Below, one piece after another: positions 49,436-57,788 of a stretch of DNA of 64,000 bases. The notes below the pieces were generated by a model. It saw only the letters and a program-made list of their open reading frames with translations, did no database searches and was not told the origin of the DNA. The stretch's first letter is position 1; the number at the start of each line of letters is the position of its first letter. The DNA comes from an uncultured Porphyromonadaceae bacterium (GTDB lineage: Bacteria; Bacteroidota; Bacteroidia; Bacteroidales; Muribaculaceae). Location of the stretch: positions 248,001 to 312,000 of the forward strand of contig CABUWI010000002.1 of assembly GCA_902495245.1 (NCBI GenBank). Reading direction: 5' to 3'. The translations under genes and the position numbers were made by a program.

Positions 49436-51626
49436 TTTTTATGCCTTTAATGGTTTTGATTTTACGAATCAGGGCGGCCAGGGCGTCGGTCGAATTGACG
49501 CCGACGGTGAGAGTGCCGCGGAACAGGCCGTCGTTCGAGTCGATGGATATGTTGCGCAGCTGAATGTCGCGCTCTTTGTTTATTATCGAAGAGATGTTCG
49601 TAACGATGCCGATGTCGTCGACGCCCATAACCGAGATGGTCGCCGGGAAGGCCTTGTCGCCGGCGCCGCTCCACCGCGTCTCGATTGTGCGATAGGGGTA
49701 GCGGGCGCGAATGTGGGCGGCGTTCGGGCAGTCGCAGCGATGAATCTTCACCACGCCGTCGGCCGAGATGAAGCCGAAGACCGAGTCGCCGTAGATGGGG
49801 TTGCAGCAGCGTGCCATCTTGTAGTTCATGCCCTTGATCTGACCCTGGCCGATGACGAGCACGTCGGCCGAGCCGCCCTTTTCGCCCTCGGCCGCGGCGA
49901 TTTTGAAGTCTTCGGCCGAGCGCTCGGGCAGCGGGGCGGCCTCTTCGGGCGCAGCGAAAGCCATATACTGTTCGAGCACGCGGTTCGCGTCGAGCTCTTC
50001 AACGCCGATTGCGGCAAAGAAGTCGGTTACGGTCTTGTAGCCCAGCTTCTTGATGAAGCGCATCAGCGTAGGCTCGTCCAGTTCGAGCTTGCGGTTCTTG
50101 GCGCGGCGTTCAAGGGTTTCGCGCCCAAGGTCGGCATGGCGGTTCTGCGCCTCGTTGAGCACCTGGCGGATTTTTGTGCGCGCCTTTGAGGTTACGACGA
50201 ACTGCAGCCAGTCGCGAGTAGGCTGGCGGCGGCTGTCGGTGTTGATTTCGACGGTGTCGCCGCTCTGAAGGCGGTGGTTGATTTTATGGTTCTTGCCGTT
50301 GATGCGCGCGCCGGTGCAGGTGCAGCCCAGCTTCGTGTGAATGCTGAAGGCGAAGTCGAGCACCGTGGCCCCCTTGGGCAGGCGGTGAAGGTCGCCGCGG
50401 GGGGTGAACACGAACACCTCGTCTGAATAGATGTCCATGTTCATGTTCTTCATCAGCTCCATCGGGCCGGAATCGGCCGTCTCGAGAATGTCGCGCACGT
50501 TGTTCATCCACTGGTCGAGGCCGTTCTCGCCCTTGATGCCCTTGTAGCGCCAGTGGGCGGCGAGGCCTTTCTCGGCCACGAGGTCCATTCGGCGCGTTCT
50601 GATCTGCACCTCGACCCACCGCTCCTGAGGGCCCGCCACGGTGATGTGCAGGCTCTCGTAGCCGTTGGTCTTCGGAATGGAAATCCAGTCCTTCATGCGC
50701 GCCGGGTTGGGGCGATACATGTCGGTGATTACCGAATAGGCCAGCCAGCAGTCGGCCTTTTCGCGCTCGGGGGGTGTGTCGATGATGATGCGGATTGCAA
50801 AGAGGTCGTAGATGTGGTCAAGGTCGTTGTGCTGCTTCTGAATCTTGTTCCATATCGATGAAATCGACTTGGTGCGGCCCTTGATGTCGAATTTCAGGCC
50901 CGTGGCCTCGAGTTTGGCCTTTACGGGGGCTATGAAGTCGGCAATATAGGCGTCGCGCGCGGCCTTTCGCTGGTTGAGGTCGTGGGCAATGCGGGTAAAG
51001 ACCTCGCGGTTCGAATATTTGAGGCTCAGGTCTTCGAGTTCGCCTTTGATGGCATAGAGGCCCAGACGATGAGCCAGCGGGGCATAGAGATAGCGGGCCT
51101 CGGCGGCCACGCGGCGCACGCCCTCGGCGTCGGGGTGATGGTTGATTGCGCGCATGAGCTGCAGGCGCTCGACAATCATGGTTATGATGACCCTGATGTC
51201 GCGCGCAAACGTGAGCAGCAGGTTGCGAAAATTCTCGTCGCGAACCGAGGCGGCGCGCTCGTAGATGCTCTCCACCTTTATGAGGCCGCTGACCAGGTGG
51301 GCCACGTCGGCGCCCCAGTCGGCCTCGACCTTTTCAGGCGTCAGAAAGCCCGTGGCGGTGAGCGGCGCCAGCAGCAGCGCCACCGACATGGAGCGGTCGG
51401 GGCTGACCGCCTCGGCCATGAGGCGCACCGTGTGCAGGCGGTGCATCAGCAGGTTCAGCCCGAAGTGGTTGCGGCCGTAATGGCCGGCGGCGATGCCCTC
51501 TTCGAGCAGACGCCTGAGGCGCGGACGGTCGCCGGGCTCGAGCACGGGGCCCACTGCGGCGAGCGTGCGGCGATAGAGCCCGGGAAGCTCTTTGATTTCG
51601 GCAGGTGTGAAATAGGTGTTTGTCAT
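49416..51626 (-). CDS. RelA/SpoT family (p)ppGpp synthetase with degenerate hydrolase domain
   Basis: 736 residues from the ATG at 51626 (MTNTYFTPAEIKELPGLYRR); an upstream in-frame Met at 51659 lies before the promoter element and is rejected. The synthetase domain is intact: GRTKSISSIWNKIQKQ, DLDHIYDLFAIRIII, ARMKDWISIPKTNGYESLHITV, VEVQIRTRRMD and GLAAHWRYKG, with an R-M-K-D motif (residues 310-313). The hydrolase domain is not: the HD signature is replaced by AP (ALLLAPLTATG, residues 83-93) and the later DRLHNMRTL by ERLQLMRAI. TGS (about 402-465) and ACT (about 665-736) domains follow. It is thus probably a synthetase-only enzyme. Confidence 0.93.
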   Translation of the reverse strand: MTNTYFTPAEIKELPGLYRRTLAAVGPVLEPGDRPRLRRLLEEGIAAGHYGRNHFGLNLLMHRLHTVRLMAEAVSPDRSMSVALLLAPLTATGFLTPEKVEADWGADVAHLVSGLIKVESIYERAASVRDENFRNLLLTFARDIRVIITMIVERLQLMRAINHHPDAEGVRRVAAEARYLYAPLAHRLGLYAIKGELEDLSLKYSNREVFTRIAHDLNQRKAARDAYIADFIAPVKAKLEATGLKFDIKGRTKSISSIWNKIQKQHNDLDHIYDLFAIRIIIDTPPEREKADCWLAYSVITDMYRPNPARMKDWISIPKTNGYESLHITVAGPQERWVEVQIRTRRMDLVAEKGLAAHWRYKGIKGENGLDQWMNNVRDILETADSGPMELMKNMNMDIYSDEVFVFTPRGDLHRLPKGATVLDFAFSIHTKLGCTCTGARINGKNHKINHRLQSGDTVEINTDSRRQPTRDWLQFVVTSKARTKIRQVLNEAQNRHADLGRETLERRAKNRKLELDEPTLMRFIKKLGYKTVTDFFAAIGVEELDANRVLEQYMAFAAPEEAAPLPERSAEDFKIAAAEGEKGGSADVLVIGQGQIKGMNYKMARCCNPIYGDSVFGFISADGVVKIHRCDCPNAAHIRARYPYRTIETRWSGAGDKAFPATISVMGVDDIGIVTNISSIINKERDIQLRNISIDSNDGLFRGTLTVGVNSTDALAALIRKIKTIKGIKNVERSK

Positions 51627-51634
51627 TACAAGCG

Positions 51635-51642
51635 CAAAGTTA
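51635..51642 (-). promoter_or_regulatory. -7 element of the relA-like promoter
   Basis: TAACTTTG on the minus strand lies 8 bases ahead of the ATG at 51626, which implies a leader of only a few bases. No TTTG box at 19-20 bases was found. Confidence 0.5.
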
Positions 51643-51680
51643 GCAAAAATTTTTCGCAACCGGGTTGCAATCGACCATCA

Positions 51681-51728
51681 ATTAGCCTAATTAGTCTAAT
51701 TGGTCTAATTAGTCCAATTGGTCCAATA
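51681..51728. repeat. 9-bp tandem repeat upstream of the relA-like gene
   Basis: Five and a part copies of a 9-base unit (ATTAGCCTA, ATTAGTCTA, ATTGGTCTA, ATTAGTCCA, ATTGGTCCA, ATAAG) run without gaps. It lies between the terminator of the LRR gene and the relA-like promoter element. Confidence 0.8.
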
Positions 51729-51738
51729 AGCCCCAAAA

Positions 51739-51767
51739 GAGGCCGAGCCTTTGGGTGGCTCGGCCTC
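51739..51767 (-). terminator. Terminator of the leucine-rich-repeat gene
   Basis: An 11-bp perfect stem (GAGGCCGAGCC with GGCTCGGCCTC) with a 7-base loop; on the minus strand it is followed by TTTTGGGG. It lies 46 bases past the stop of the LRR gene. Confidence 0.85.
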
Positions 51768-51813
51768 GATCCGAGAATCGGACGGATATATTAACTTAAT
51801 TCAACCGTCGGGG

Positions 51814-52878
51814 TTAGTAGTTCCACTGGCATGCCACCTGCTGGATATCGTTTGAACCGGCCGTGCGGAAGTCGGTGATCTGATTGTAGCGGCAGTTGAC
51901 ATAGCGCAGGGCGTCGTCAAAGGTGAGCGACAGAATCTGCAGCTGGTTGTTGTTGCAGATTACGCGCTGCAGAAAGTTGAAGTTGTCGAGATAGAGCTCG
52001 GTGAGGTCATTGTAGGAGCAGTCGACATATTGCAGCTGCGGAGCCTGCGATACCTGCAGCGAGGTCAGGTCATTGTAGGAGCAGACAAGGTCAATGAGCG
52101 TGGGGGTGTCGCGCACCATCAGCGAGGTCATCTGGTTGTCAGAGCAGAGCAGCGTGCCGAGCGAGGGCAGACCGCTGATAACGAGGGTCTTGATGTCGTT
52201 AGAGTCGATGTTGATGTTCTGCAGGCTCTCGACGCCGACAAGGGTGAGCGAGGTCAGCTTGTTATAGCCGGCATAAAGGTGCTTGAGGGCGGTGCAGCCG
52301 TCAATGTTCAGGCTCTCGATGTGGCAGCCCTGGCAGTTGAGCGTCTTCAGGTTGGCGCTGTTGGCCACCGAGAAGTCGACAAAGTAGTTGTTGCTCACGT
52401 TCAGCGTCTGCAGCAGGGGCGTCGACGAGATGTCGAGGTCGGTCAGGCGGTTGCGGTAGATGTTGAGCTTCTGCAGGGCCTTGCAGCCGGTGAGCGAGAT
52501 GGAGGTCAGGTTGTTGCGGTAGGCGTTGACCGTTACCAGAGCAACGTCGCCGTCAAAGCTGGCCGAGGTGATTTTGTTGCGAGAGATGTCAACCGAAGTG
52601 AGCGCGGCGAAATTGTTGGCGCTGAACTCGCCGGCAAGCTTCTTGCCGCTCCACTTGATTTCGGTTACGTGGCCTCCGGCAATGGTGATTCCCTCCCAGG
52701 TCGAGGGTGAGTTGAGGTCGGTGATTTTCAGGGCCTCGGCGTTGGTTTTTGTTCCTTCGGCCGACTGTTGGGTCAGGAACGACTTGAGCTGTTTGAGCTC
52801 GTTGCGGTCGACGTTCTGGGCGCCGGCAATGGCGGTGCTTCCAATTAGCAGAGCCAGCAGTAATAGTGCCTTTTTCAT
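51814..52878 (-). CDS. Secreted leucine-rich-repeat protein
   Basis: A 354-residue protein with a signal peptide (MKKALLLLALLIGSTAIAGAQ) followed by about ten to eleven leucine-rich repeats of 21-23 residues, with consensus L.xLxCsxNxLTSLxVsxxPxL (examples LTSLQVSQAPQLQYVDCSYNDLTEL and LKHLYAGYNKLTSLTLVGVESLQ). The cysteine-asparagine arrangement matches Bacteroidetes and BspA-like LRR proteins that bind host or microbial surfaces. No C-terminal tag of the DLQGRR kind is present (ends VACQWNY). It is divergent from a large secreted protein gene at 53.1 kb. Confidence 0.85.
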   Translation of the reverse strand: MKKALLLLALLIGSTAIAGAQNVDRNELKQLKSFLTQQSAEGTKTNAEALKITDLNSPSTWEGITIAGGHVTEIKWSGKKLAGEFSANNFAALTSVDISRNKITSASFDGDVALVTVNAYRNNLTSISLTGCKALQKLNIYRNRLTDLDISSTPLLQTLNVSNNYFVDFSVANSANLKTLNCQGCHIESLNIDGCTALKHLYAGYNKLTSLTLVGVESLQNINIDSNDIKTLVISGLPSLGTLLCSDNQMTSLMVRDTPTLIDLVCSYNDLTSLQVSQAPQLQYVDCSYNDLTELYLDNFNFLQRVICNNNQLQILSLTFDDALRYVNCRYNQITDFRTAGSNDIQQVACQWNY

Positions 52879-53048
52879 AATAGTTGAACTGAGTTATATG
52901 GTAAATTAAGAATTATATGCGCTTGCGATTTCTCGATTTGCACTGATAGAACAACATCGCGGCGGCAAATGATTTCGGTCCACAGTTAATATTTGTTAAT
53001 AATCCGGCCCGTTTCTTAATTTTTTTCAAAATATTTAAGAAAAATACC

Positions 53049-53056
53049 TATATTTG
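53049..53056 (+). promoter_or_regulatory. -7 element upstream of the 742-residue secreted protein
   Basis: TATATTTG fits TAnnTTTG and lies 64 bases ahead of the ATG at 53121, in the 242-base divergent spacer. The upstream box is only TTTC, so support is partial. The rest of the spacer is A+T-rich and otherwise plain. Confidence 0.5.
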
Positions 53057-53120
53057 CCGCCAGAGAGTACACTGCTTATTATTCAACACCTAATACATTC
53101 ATTTTTAATCTTTTTTTCGC

Positions 53121-55349
53121 ATGAAAAAATTTACTTTAGCTCTTTCAGCTCTCATGATGCTGGGCGCAACCGCCGTAGCACAAGAGGCCGAAACCACCGT
53201 GGCTAAGAAGGTTATCTGCACGGCCAACTTCGACGCAGCCGCCCAGGGCAACAACTTCGGCCACTATCTCGGCGCGAACACCGAAGGCGCTCTGGCTATG
53301 ACCAACACCATCGACGACCTCGCCCTCTGGACAATCAGCGAACCCGCTGAAGACGGTTCCGTAAACGTGCAGAACGTCGAACTCGAAGACTACCTCTACG
53401 AAAACAATAACGGCATTCGTCTCGCCACGGACCCCACCGCCATCTACTTCGTTGATTCTCCCGTAATCTCCGCCGCCGTAGGCATCACAACTACCGCAGG
53501 CGCAACCTCAAACCAGAACGTCTTCCTGAACATCAACGGCAATACCGGCGCAATCGCAACCTGGAGTCTTGACCGCGGCTCGTCGTTCTACATCGTTGAC
53601 TACGTTGAAGGCGACACCGACGAAACGATTCAGGATCGCGTGCAGAAAATGGTTGAACGCAGCGATGCCATCAACCTTTTCAAAAAATATTGCGACGCCA
53701 GCACCTCAGGTCTTTCCTATAAGTCCGAACTGGTAGAAAGACTTGCAAACACTCCTGATGATGCATTCGCCGACCAGCTTGATTCGTACATGGAACTGGT
53801 TCTCTCATATTTCATATCAGACCTGCAGCAGAGTGCAACAATCAAGAGCAAAGCATCGGGCAAATATGTAACCGGCCCCGCCACCGGTGCAACAGGCATC
53901 ACGCTGTCTCAAACGCTTGACCTCGCCTCCGGCCTCTGGCAAGCTGTCGAGCCCAGCGGCATTATCGGCTATAACACTACCGCAGAGAAGTGCACCTTCA
54001 AGATTCAGAACACCGGCAGCGGCCTTTATATCGGCAAACAGGCCTCCAACTCTCAGCAGGTTCCCGTAACCGACAAGGCTGAAGAAGCAGCTCTGTTCAG
54101 TGTTGTCGCCGGCAACAACGGTATTGAAATCAAAATGACCAACGCAACTGTCGAAGGCGCAGAAAAACCCGAAACCGTTGAAAACAACTTCCTCAACGCA
54201 GACCAGAGCTATAACACGCTCGTTGTCTATCAGTTCGAGAACGATGTAAACGCATTCTGGATAGTCGAAAATCTGGCCACACTGAGATTCGAAGAAGTTG
54301 ACGCAAGCTTCACCGGCGAATTTGAGGGCGACCAGGTTAAGGAATACTCTTCGATTACCGGCTTTACAATCGGTGTGCCCCGCGGCGCTACCGCAACCGG
54401 CTTCGGCTCGGTTGCCTTCGGCAAAACCAGCGACGACAAGGGCATGACAGTCATCTACGAAAAGACGGTTGCCGAAGCTATCAACGGTCTTACTCCCACT
54501 CAGGGCACCAAGACATACGAAGAATGGGTATTTGATCCCAACGACCCGTTCACTCCTCCCACAACTATTCAGCATACAATCGATATTGATATCTACACCA
54601 TCGCCCTGGCCGAGGCCATTACCGAATCGGGCAACTATGCTGTAGAAGTTTCGCCCAACGCTTTCTCTGTAAACGTTACCGAAGGCGAGACCACCATTAC
54701 CAAGTACTCTCCCGAGATTCGCTATGCCGCCGACATTCCCACCCCGCTGTTCACAATCGCCGTTGCTCCCGCAGAAGGCACGATTGAAGAAATCGTCGAC
54801 ATCAAGCTGACCGTCGGCAGCGACGAGGCTGACAACGACGAAGACCCGGGCATCGCTCCTTTGGCTGATGCAGCACCCACCTTCAACATCAACCCTGCCT
54901 ACAGCGAAGGCTTCAACGTAACCCTGAAACGCGAATGGAACGAACCCAAATTTGACCAAGACGGCAAACCCGTCATGCTGCCCGACGATATGGGTCAGGA
55001 GATGGAGTTCAAGGAAGAGACCGTTCTCGACATCAACACTGCCGCCATGGCCGAATACTTCACCTACAACGACGAAGACCCGACCTCGCCCATGTTTACC
55101 ATTCCCGTCAACAAGAGCGAAGTCGGTGAATATCGCTTCATCATTCCCGAAGGCTTCTTCGCTGACGACAACGGCGCTCAGAACAAGGTTGTCTATGCCA
55201 ACTGGACCATCGAAGTGAAAGACGGCATCAAGACCGTTACCAACCTCAGCGTTAACGGCAACACCATCTTCGACCTGCAGGGCCGCAAGGTAGCCAAGGC
55301 TTCGAAGGGCGTCTTCATCATCAACGGCAAGAAAGTGCTGGTTAAATAA
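53121..55349 (+). CDS. Secreted protein of unknown function with C-terminal sorting tag
   Basis: A 742-residue protein with a signal peptide (MKKFTLALSALMMLGATAVAQ). The mature part is acidic and Thr/Asn-rich, with repeated beta-strand patterns and no cysteine clusters or catalytic motifs that I recognise. The last 40 residues (NTIFDLQGRKVAKASKGVFI...GKKVLVK) match the tag seen on the two proteases. No domain is identified; a large extracellular or cell-surface adhesive or binding protein is possible. It has its own promoter element and a strong terminator. Confidence 0.75.
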   Translation: MKKFTLALSALMMLGATAVAQEAETTVAKKVICTANFDAAAQGNNFGHYLGANTEGALAMTNTIDDLALWTISEPAEDGSVNVQNVELEDYLYENNNGIRLATDPTAIYFVDSPVISAAVGITTTAGATSNQNVFLNINGNTGAIATWSLDRGSSFYIVDYVEGDTDETIQDRVQKMVERSDAINLFKKYCDASTSGLSYKSELVERLANTPDDAFADQLDSYMELVLSYFISDLQQSATIKSKASGKYVTGPATGATGITLSQTLDLASGLWQAVEPSGIIGYNTTAEKCTFKIQNTGSGLYIGKQASNSQQVPVTDKAEEAALFSVVAGNNGIEIKMTNATVEGAEKPETVENNFLNADQSYNTLVVYQFENDVNAFWIVENLATLRFEEVDASFTGEFEGDQVKEYSSITGFTIGVPRGATATGFGSVAFGKTSDDKGMTVIYEKTVAEAINGLTPTQGTKTYEEWVFDPNDPFTPPTTIQHTIDIDIYTIALAEAITESGNYAVEVSPNAFSVNVTEGETTITKYSPEIRYAADIPTPLFTIAVAPAEGTIEEIVDIKLTVGSDEADNDEDPGIAPLADAAPTFNINPAYSEGFNVTLKREWNEPKFDQDGKPVMLPDDMGQEMEFKEETVLDINTAAMAEYFTYNDEDPTSPMFTIPVNKSEVGEYRFIIPEGFFADDNGAQNKVVYANWTIEVKDGIKTVTNLSVNGNTIFDLQGRKVAKASKGVFIINGKKVLVK

Positions 55350-55375
55350 TCCGCACTCCTGAATTTCCCCACATC

Positions 55376-55408
55376 AAGGCCGCCCGCGCACCGCGCGAGC
55401 GGCCTTTT
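55376..55408 (+). terminator. Terminator of the 742-residue secreted protein gene
   Basis: Outer stem AAGGCCGC with GCGGCCTT (8 bp), a C-A mismatch, inner stem CGCGC with GCGCG and a 3-base loop, followed by TTTTCC. It lies 26 bases past the stop. Confidence 0.88.
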
Positions 55409-55449
55409 CCGTCTCTCACCCCGCGCCGGCCGCCAGGCGTCAGCTCTCA

Positions 55450-55481
55450 ATTCTTAATTTTTAATTCTTAATTTTTAATTA
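55450..55481 (+). repeat. A+T-rich 14-bp tandem repeat upstream of lgt
   Basis: TTCTTAATTTTTAA is repeated twice in tandem just ahead of the lgt -7 box, giving an A+T-rich upstream region. It may help promoter melting or alpha subunit contact. Confidence 0.6.
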
Positions 55482-55489
55482 TATTTCCG

Positions 55490-55497
55490 TAACTTTG
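55490..55497 (+). promoter_or_regulatory. -7 element of the lgt promoter, abutting the start codon
   Basis: TAACTTTG ends 5 bases before the ATG at 55503. With the usual start about 4-6 bases after the box, the message would be leaderless. No clear TTTG at 19-20 bases upstream; the region is A+T-rich instead. Confidence 0.65.
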
Positions 55498-55502
55498 CAC
55501 CT

Positions 55503-56573
55503 ATGATTCTTAATTACATCACATGGACGTGGCGGCCCGAAATCTTTCAGGCCGACATCGTGCACCTCTCGCCCGGCCTCATGCTTGCCGGCGCGATAAT
55601 CTGTCTTGTGTGGGCGGCAGTCGACTTCTATCTCTCGGGCCGCGCAATTAAACGCAGCAAAGCTGACGGAAAGAAACCCGACGTCGACCGCTCGGGCTTT
55701 GCCATCGGGCTCATAGCCGCCACGCTGCTGCTATGGCTGCGCTCGGGCCACCCCGACGGCGTGGACTTCGGCCCCGTGGGCGTGCGCTGGTACGGACTGA
55801 TGTTCCTTGTGGGCTTCATTGCGGGCTATTGGATTGTGCTGCGCATGTTCCGCCGCGAGGGCGCGCCCGCAGAGTGGGTGATGACGCTGCTGATCTATGT
55901 GGCCGTGGCCACGATTGTCGGCGCGCGCCTGGGCCACTGCTTCTTCTACGAATGGGACTACTATTCGGCCCACCCCGAAAAAATCATAGCATTCTGGGAG
56001 GGCGGACTGGCGAGCCACGGCGGCACCATAGCCATCGTGCTGGCCATATTCATCTACTCGCGCGCCGTTACGAAGCGCCCGGCTCTGTGGACGTTCGACC
56101 GCCTCTGCGTCGCCGTGGCCCTCGTGGCCTGCCTCATCAGGCTCGGCAACCTCTTTAACAGCGAGATTTTCGGCACGGCCACGACGCTGCCCTGGGGCTT
56201 CAAATTCCCGCTGAGCCGCGAGTGGCAGACGCTCTACGCCCCGACCGACTCGGCCTGCCACCCGACGCAGCTCTATGAGGCGCTGACCTATCTGGCGCTG
56301 TTCGGGCTGCTCATGTACATGTACTGGCGCCGCAACGCCGGCGAGCGTCCCGGGCTGTTGCTGGGCACGTTCTTTATCGGCGTGTTCCTGCCGCGCATAC
56401 TCATTGAGTTCGTCAAGAACCCGCAGGTGGCCTTCGAGGAGTCGATGACCCTGAACATGGGCCAGCTGCTCAGCGTGCCCTTCGTGCTTGCGGGGATTCT
56501 GCTAGTGTGGTATGCCATGACGCGCCCGCGCAAAAAGATTGACTATCCCGACAAATTCCCCGACAAGCAATGA
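55503..56573 (+). CDS. lgt: Prolipoprotein diacylglyceryl transferase
   Basis: A 356-residue inner membrane enzyme with seven or so membrane segments that transfers diacylglycerol from phosphatidylglycerol to the lipobox cysteine of prolipoproteins. Signature regions are RWYGLMFLVGFIAGYWIVLRMF, GARLGHCFFYEWDYYSAHP, GGLASHGGTIAIVLAIF and RLGNLFNSEIFGTATTLPWGF, with the substrate loop ACHPTQLYEAL. The length is longer than E. coli Lgt (291) through a loop after the first segment. The stop overlaps the ATG of the glycosyltransferase. Confidence 0.95.
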   Translation: MILNYITWTWRPEIFQADIVHLSPGLMLAGAIICLVWAAVDFYLSGRAIKRSKADGKKPDVDRSGFAIGLIAATLLLWLRSGHPDGVDFGPVGVRWYGLMFLVGFIAGYWIVLRMFRREGAPAEWVMTLLIYVAVATIVGARLGHCFFYEWDYYSAHPEKIIAFWEGGLASHGGTIAIVLAIFIYSRAVTKRPALWTFDRLCVAVALVACLIRLGNLFNSEIFGTATTLPWGFKFPLSREWQTLYAPTDSACHPTQLYEALTYLALFGLLMYMYWRRNAGERPGLLLGTFFIGVFLPRILIEFVKNPQVAFEESMTLNMGQLLSVPFVLAGILLVWYAMTRPRKKIDYPDKFPDKQ

Positions 56574-57778
56574 CGACGACTCTACTGACCGCACCCGAAA
56601 TTGCCGTATGGGCGCTGTGTGGCGTGGCTTTCATAGCCGCCCTGTGGCTGCTGACGGCCTATCGTGCACGCATTGCGCGCGTATCGTCGGCCATTCGGCG
56701 CCGCACGGCCGAGCCTTACAATCCGGCGCCGCGCCCGGCGCCCCCGGCCGTGTCGGTGGTGATTGTGGCCGGCGATGACGCCGAGGCCCTCGAGGGGCTG
56801 CTGGCAAAGATTTTCGAGCAGGAATGGGAGGGCGAGATGGAAGTGGTGGTGGTCAACGACGGCAAGAACGACGACATCAAAGACGTGGTTACCCGCATCA
56901 AGCACCTTCAGCACCGCCCGAACCTCTTCATCACGTTCACGCCCCCGGGGCTGCGCAACATAAGCCACCGCAAGCTGGCGCTGACGCTCGGCATCAAGGC
57001 GGCCCACAACCCCGTAATCATCACACTCGACGAGCAGTCGCGCATCTATTCGACGCAATGGCTCGGCCGCATGACCGAGCCCTTCGGGCGCGAGGAGACG
57101 GAGGTGGTGATTGGCAGCGCCCTGCCCGCCGCCAAGTTTGACCGCGGCCCGGGCGCGCGCTATCGCTCGTTCACCCACGGCCACGACGCCACGGTGTGGC
57201 TCGCGGCGGCGCTCGGCGGCAAGCCCTTCCGCGCCCACCGCGCCAACATGGCCTTTCGCCGCAATCTGTTTTTCGAGTCTGGAGGCTTCAGTTCGGCCCT
57301 GAACCTGCGCGACGGCGACGACGACATTTTCATTTCGCGCATCTGCCGCCCGGGCAATTCGGCCGTGGTATGCGCCGCGCAGGCCGCAGTGCGCTATGCG
57401 CGCCCGACGTCGAAATCGGAGTTTCGCGACGGGCGTCCGCGCCGCATGTTCACGTCGCGGCGCGCCGGTGCCGCCCCGGCCGGCCGCTTCTGGAGTCTGT
57501 CGAGCCTGGCCGCATGGGTCATGACGCTCGCGGCGGTCGGCGCCGTCGGTCTCGGCATCAGGCTGCACATGTGGATTGCGGTCGGCGTTGGCGCCGCCTT
57601 GCTGCTCGCAACGTGGACGCTGCTGGCCCTGACCTGGCGCTCGGCTCTGCTGGCACTGCGCTGCCGCCCCGCTGCCGCCATGGTAGTTCCGATGGTGCTG
57701 CGCAGGCCGCTCACCAACTTCATTCACCGGCTGCGTTCGCGCCGTCGCCGCGGCGACTATCGAACAACTCCGGCCTGA
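56570..57778 (+). CDS. Glycosyltransferase family 2, membrane-anchored
   Basis: A 402-residue protein: an N-terminal membrane helix (VWALCGVAFIAALWLLTAY), a GT-A domain at about 60-260 with VSVVIVAGDDAEALEGLL, EVVVVNDGKNDDI, ITLDEQSRI (in place of the usual DxD) and RDGDDDIFISRI, and two C-terminal membrane helices (about 305-360) before an Arg-rich tail. The Mn-binding DxD is altered to DEQ, so catalysis may differ from canonical enzymes or use the later DGDDD. It overlaps lgt by four bases, suggesting a shared role in envelope modification; the acceptor is not known. Confidence 0.8.
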   Translation: MTTTLLTAPEIAVWALCGVAFIAALWLLTAYRARIARVSSAIRRRTAEPYNPAPRPAPPAVSVVIVAGDDAEALEGLLAKIFEQEWEGEMEVVVVNDGKNDDIKDVVTRIKHLQHRPNLFITFTPPGLRNISHRKLALTLGIKAAHNPVIITLDEQSRIYSTQWLGRMTEPFGREETEVVIGSALPAAKFDRGPGARYRSFTHGHDATVWLAAALGGKPFRAHRANMAFRRNLFFESGGFSSALNLRDGDDDIFISRICRPGNSAVVCAAQAAVRYARPTSKSEFRDGRPRRMFTSRRAGAAPAGRFWSLSSLAAWVMTLAAVGAVGLGIRLHMWIAVGVGAALLLATWTLLALTWRSALLALRCRPAAAMVVPMVLRRPLTNFIHRLRSRRRRGDYRTTPA

Positions 57779-57788
57779 ATCGGTTTAT

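Noticed and set aside
51681..51728. 9-bp repeats considered as operator or iteron sites of an origin
   Set aside because: Units are too short and degenerate, and no replication gene or DnaA boxes are nearby.
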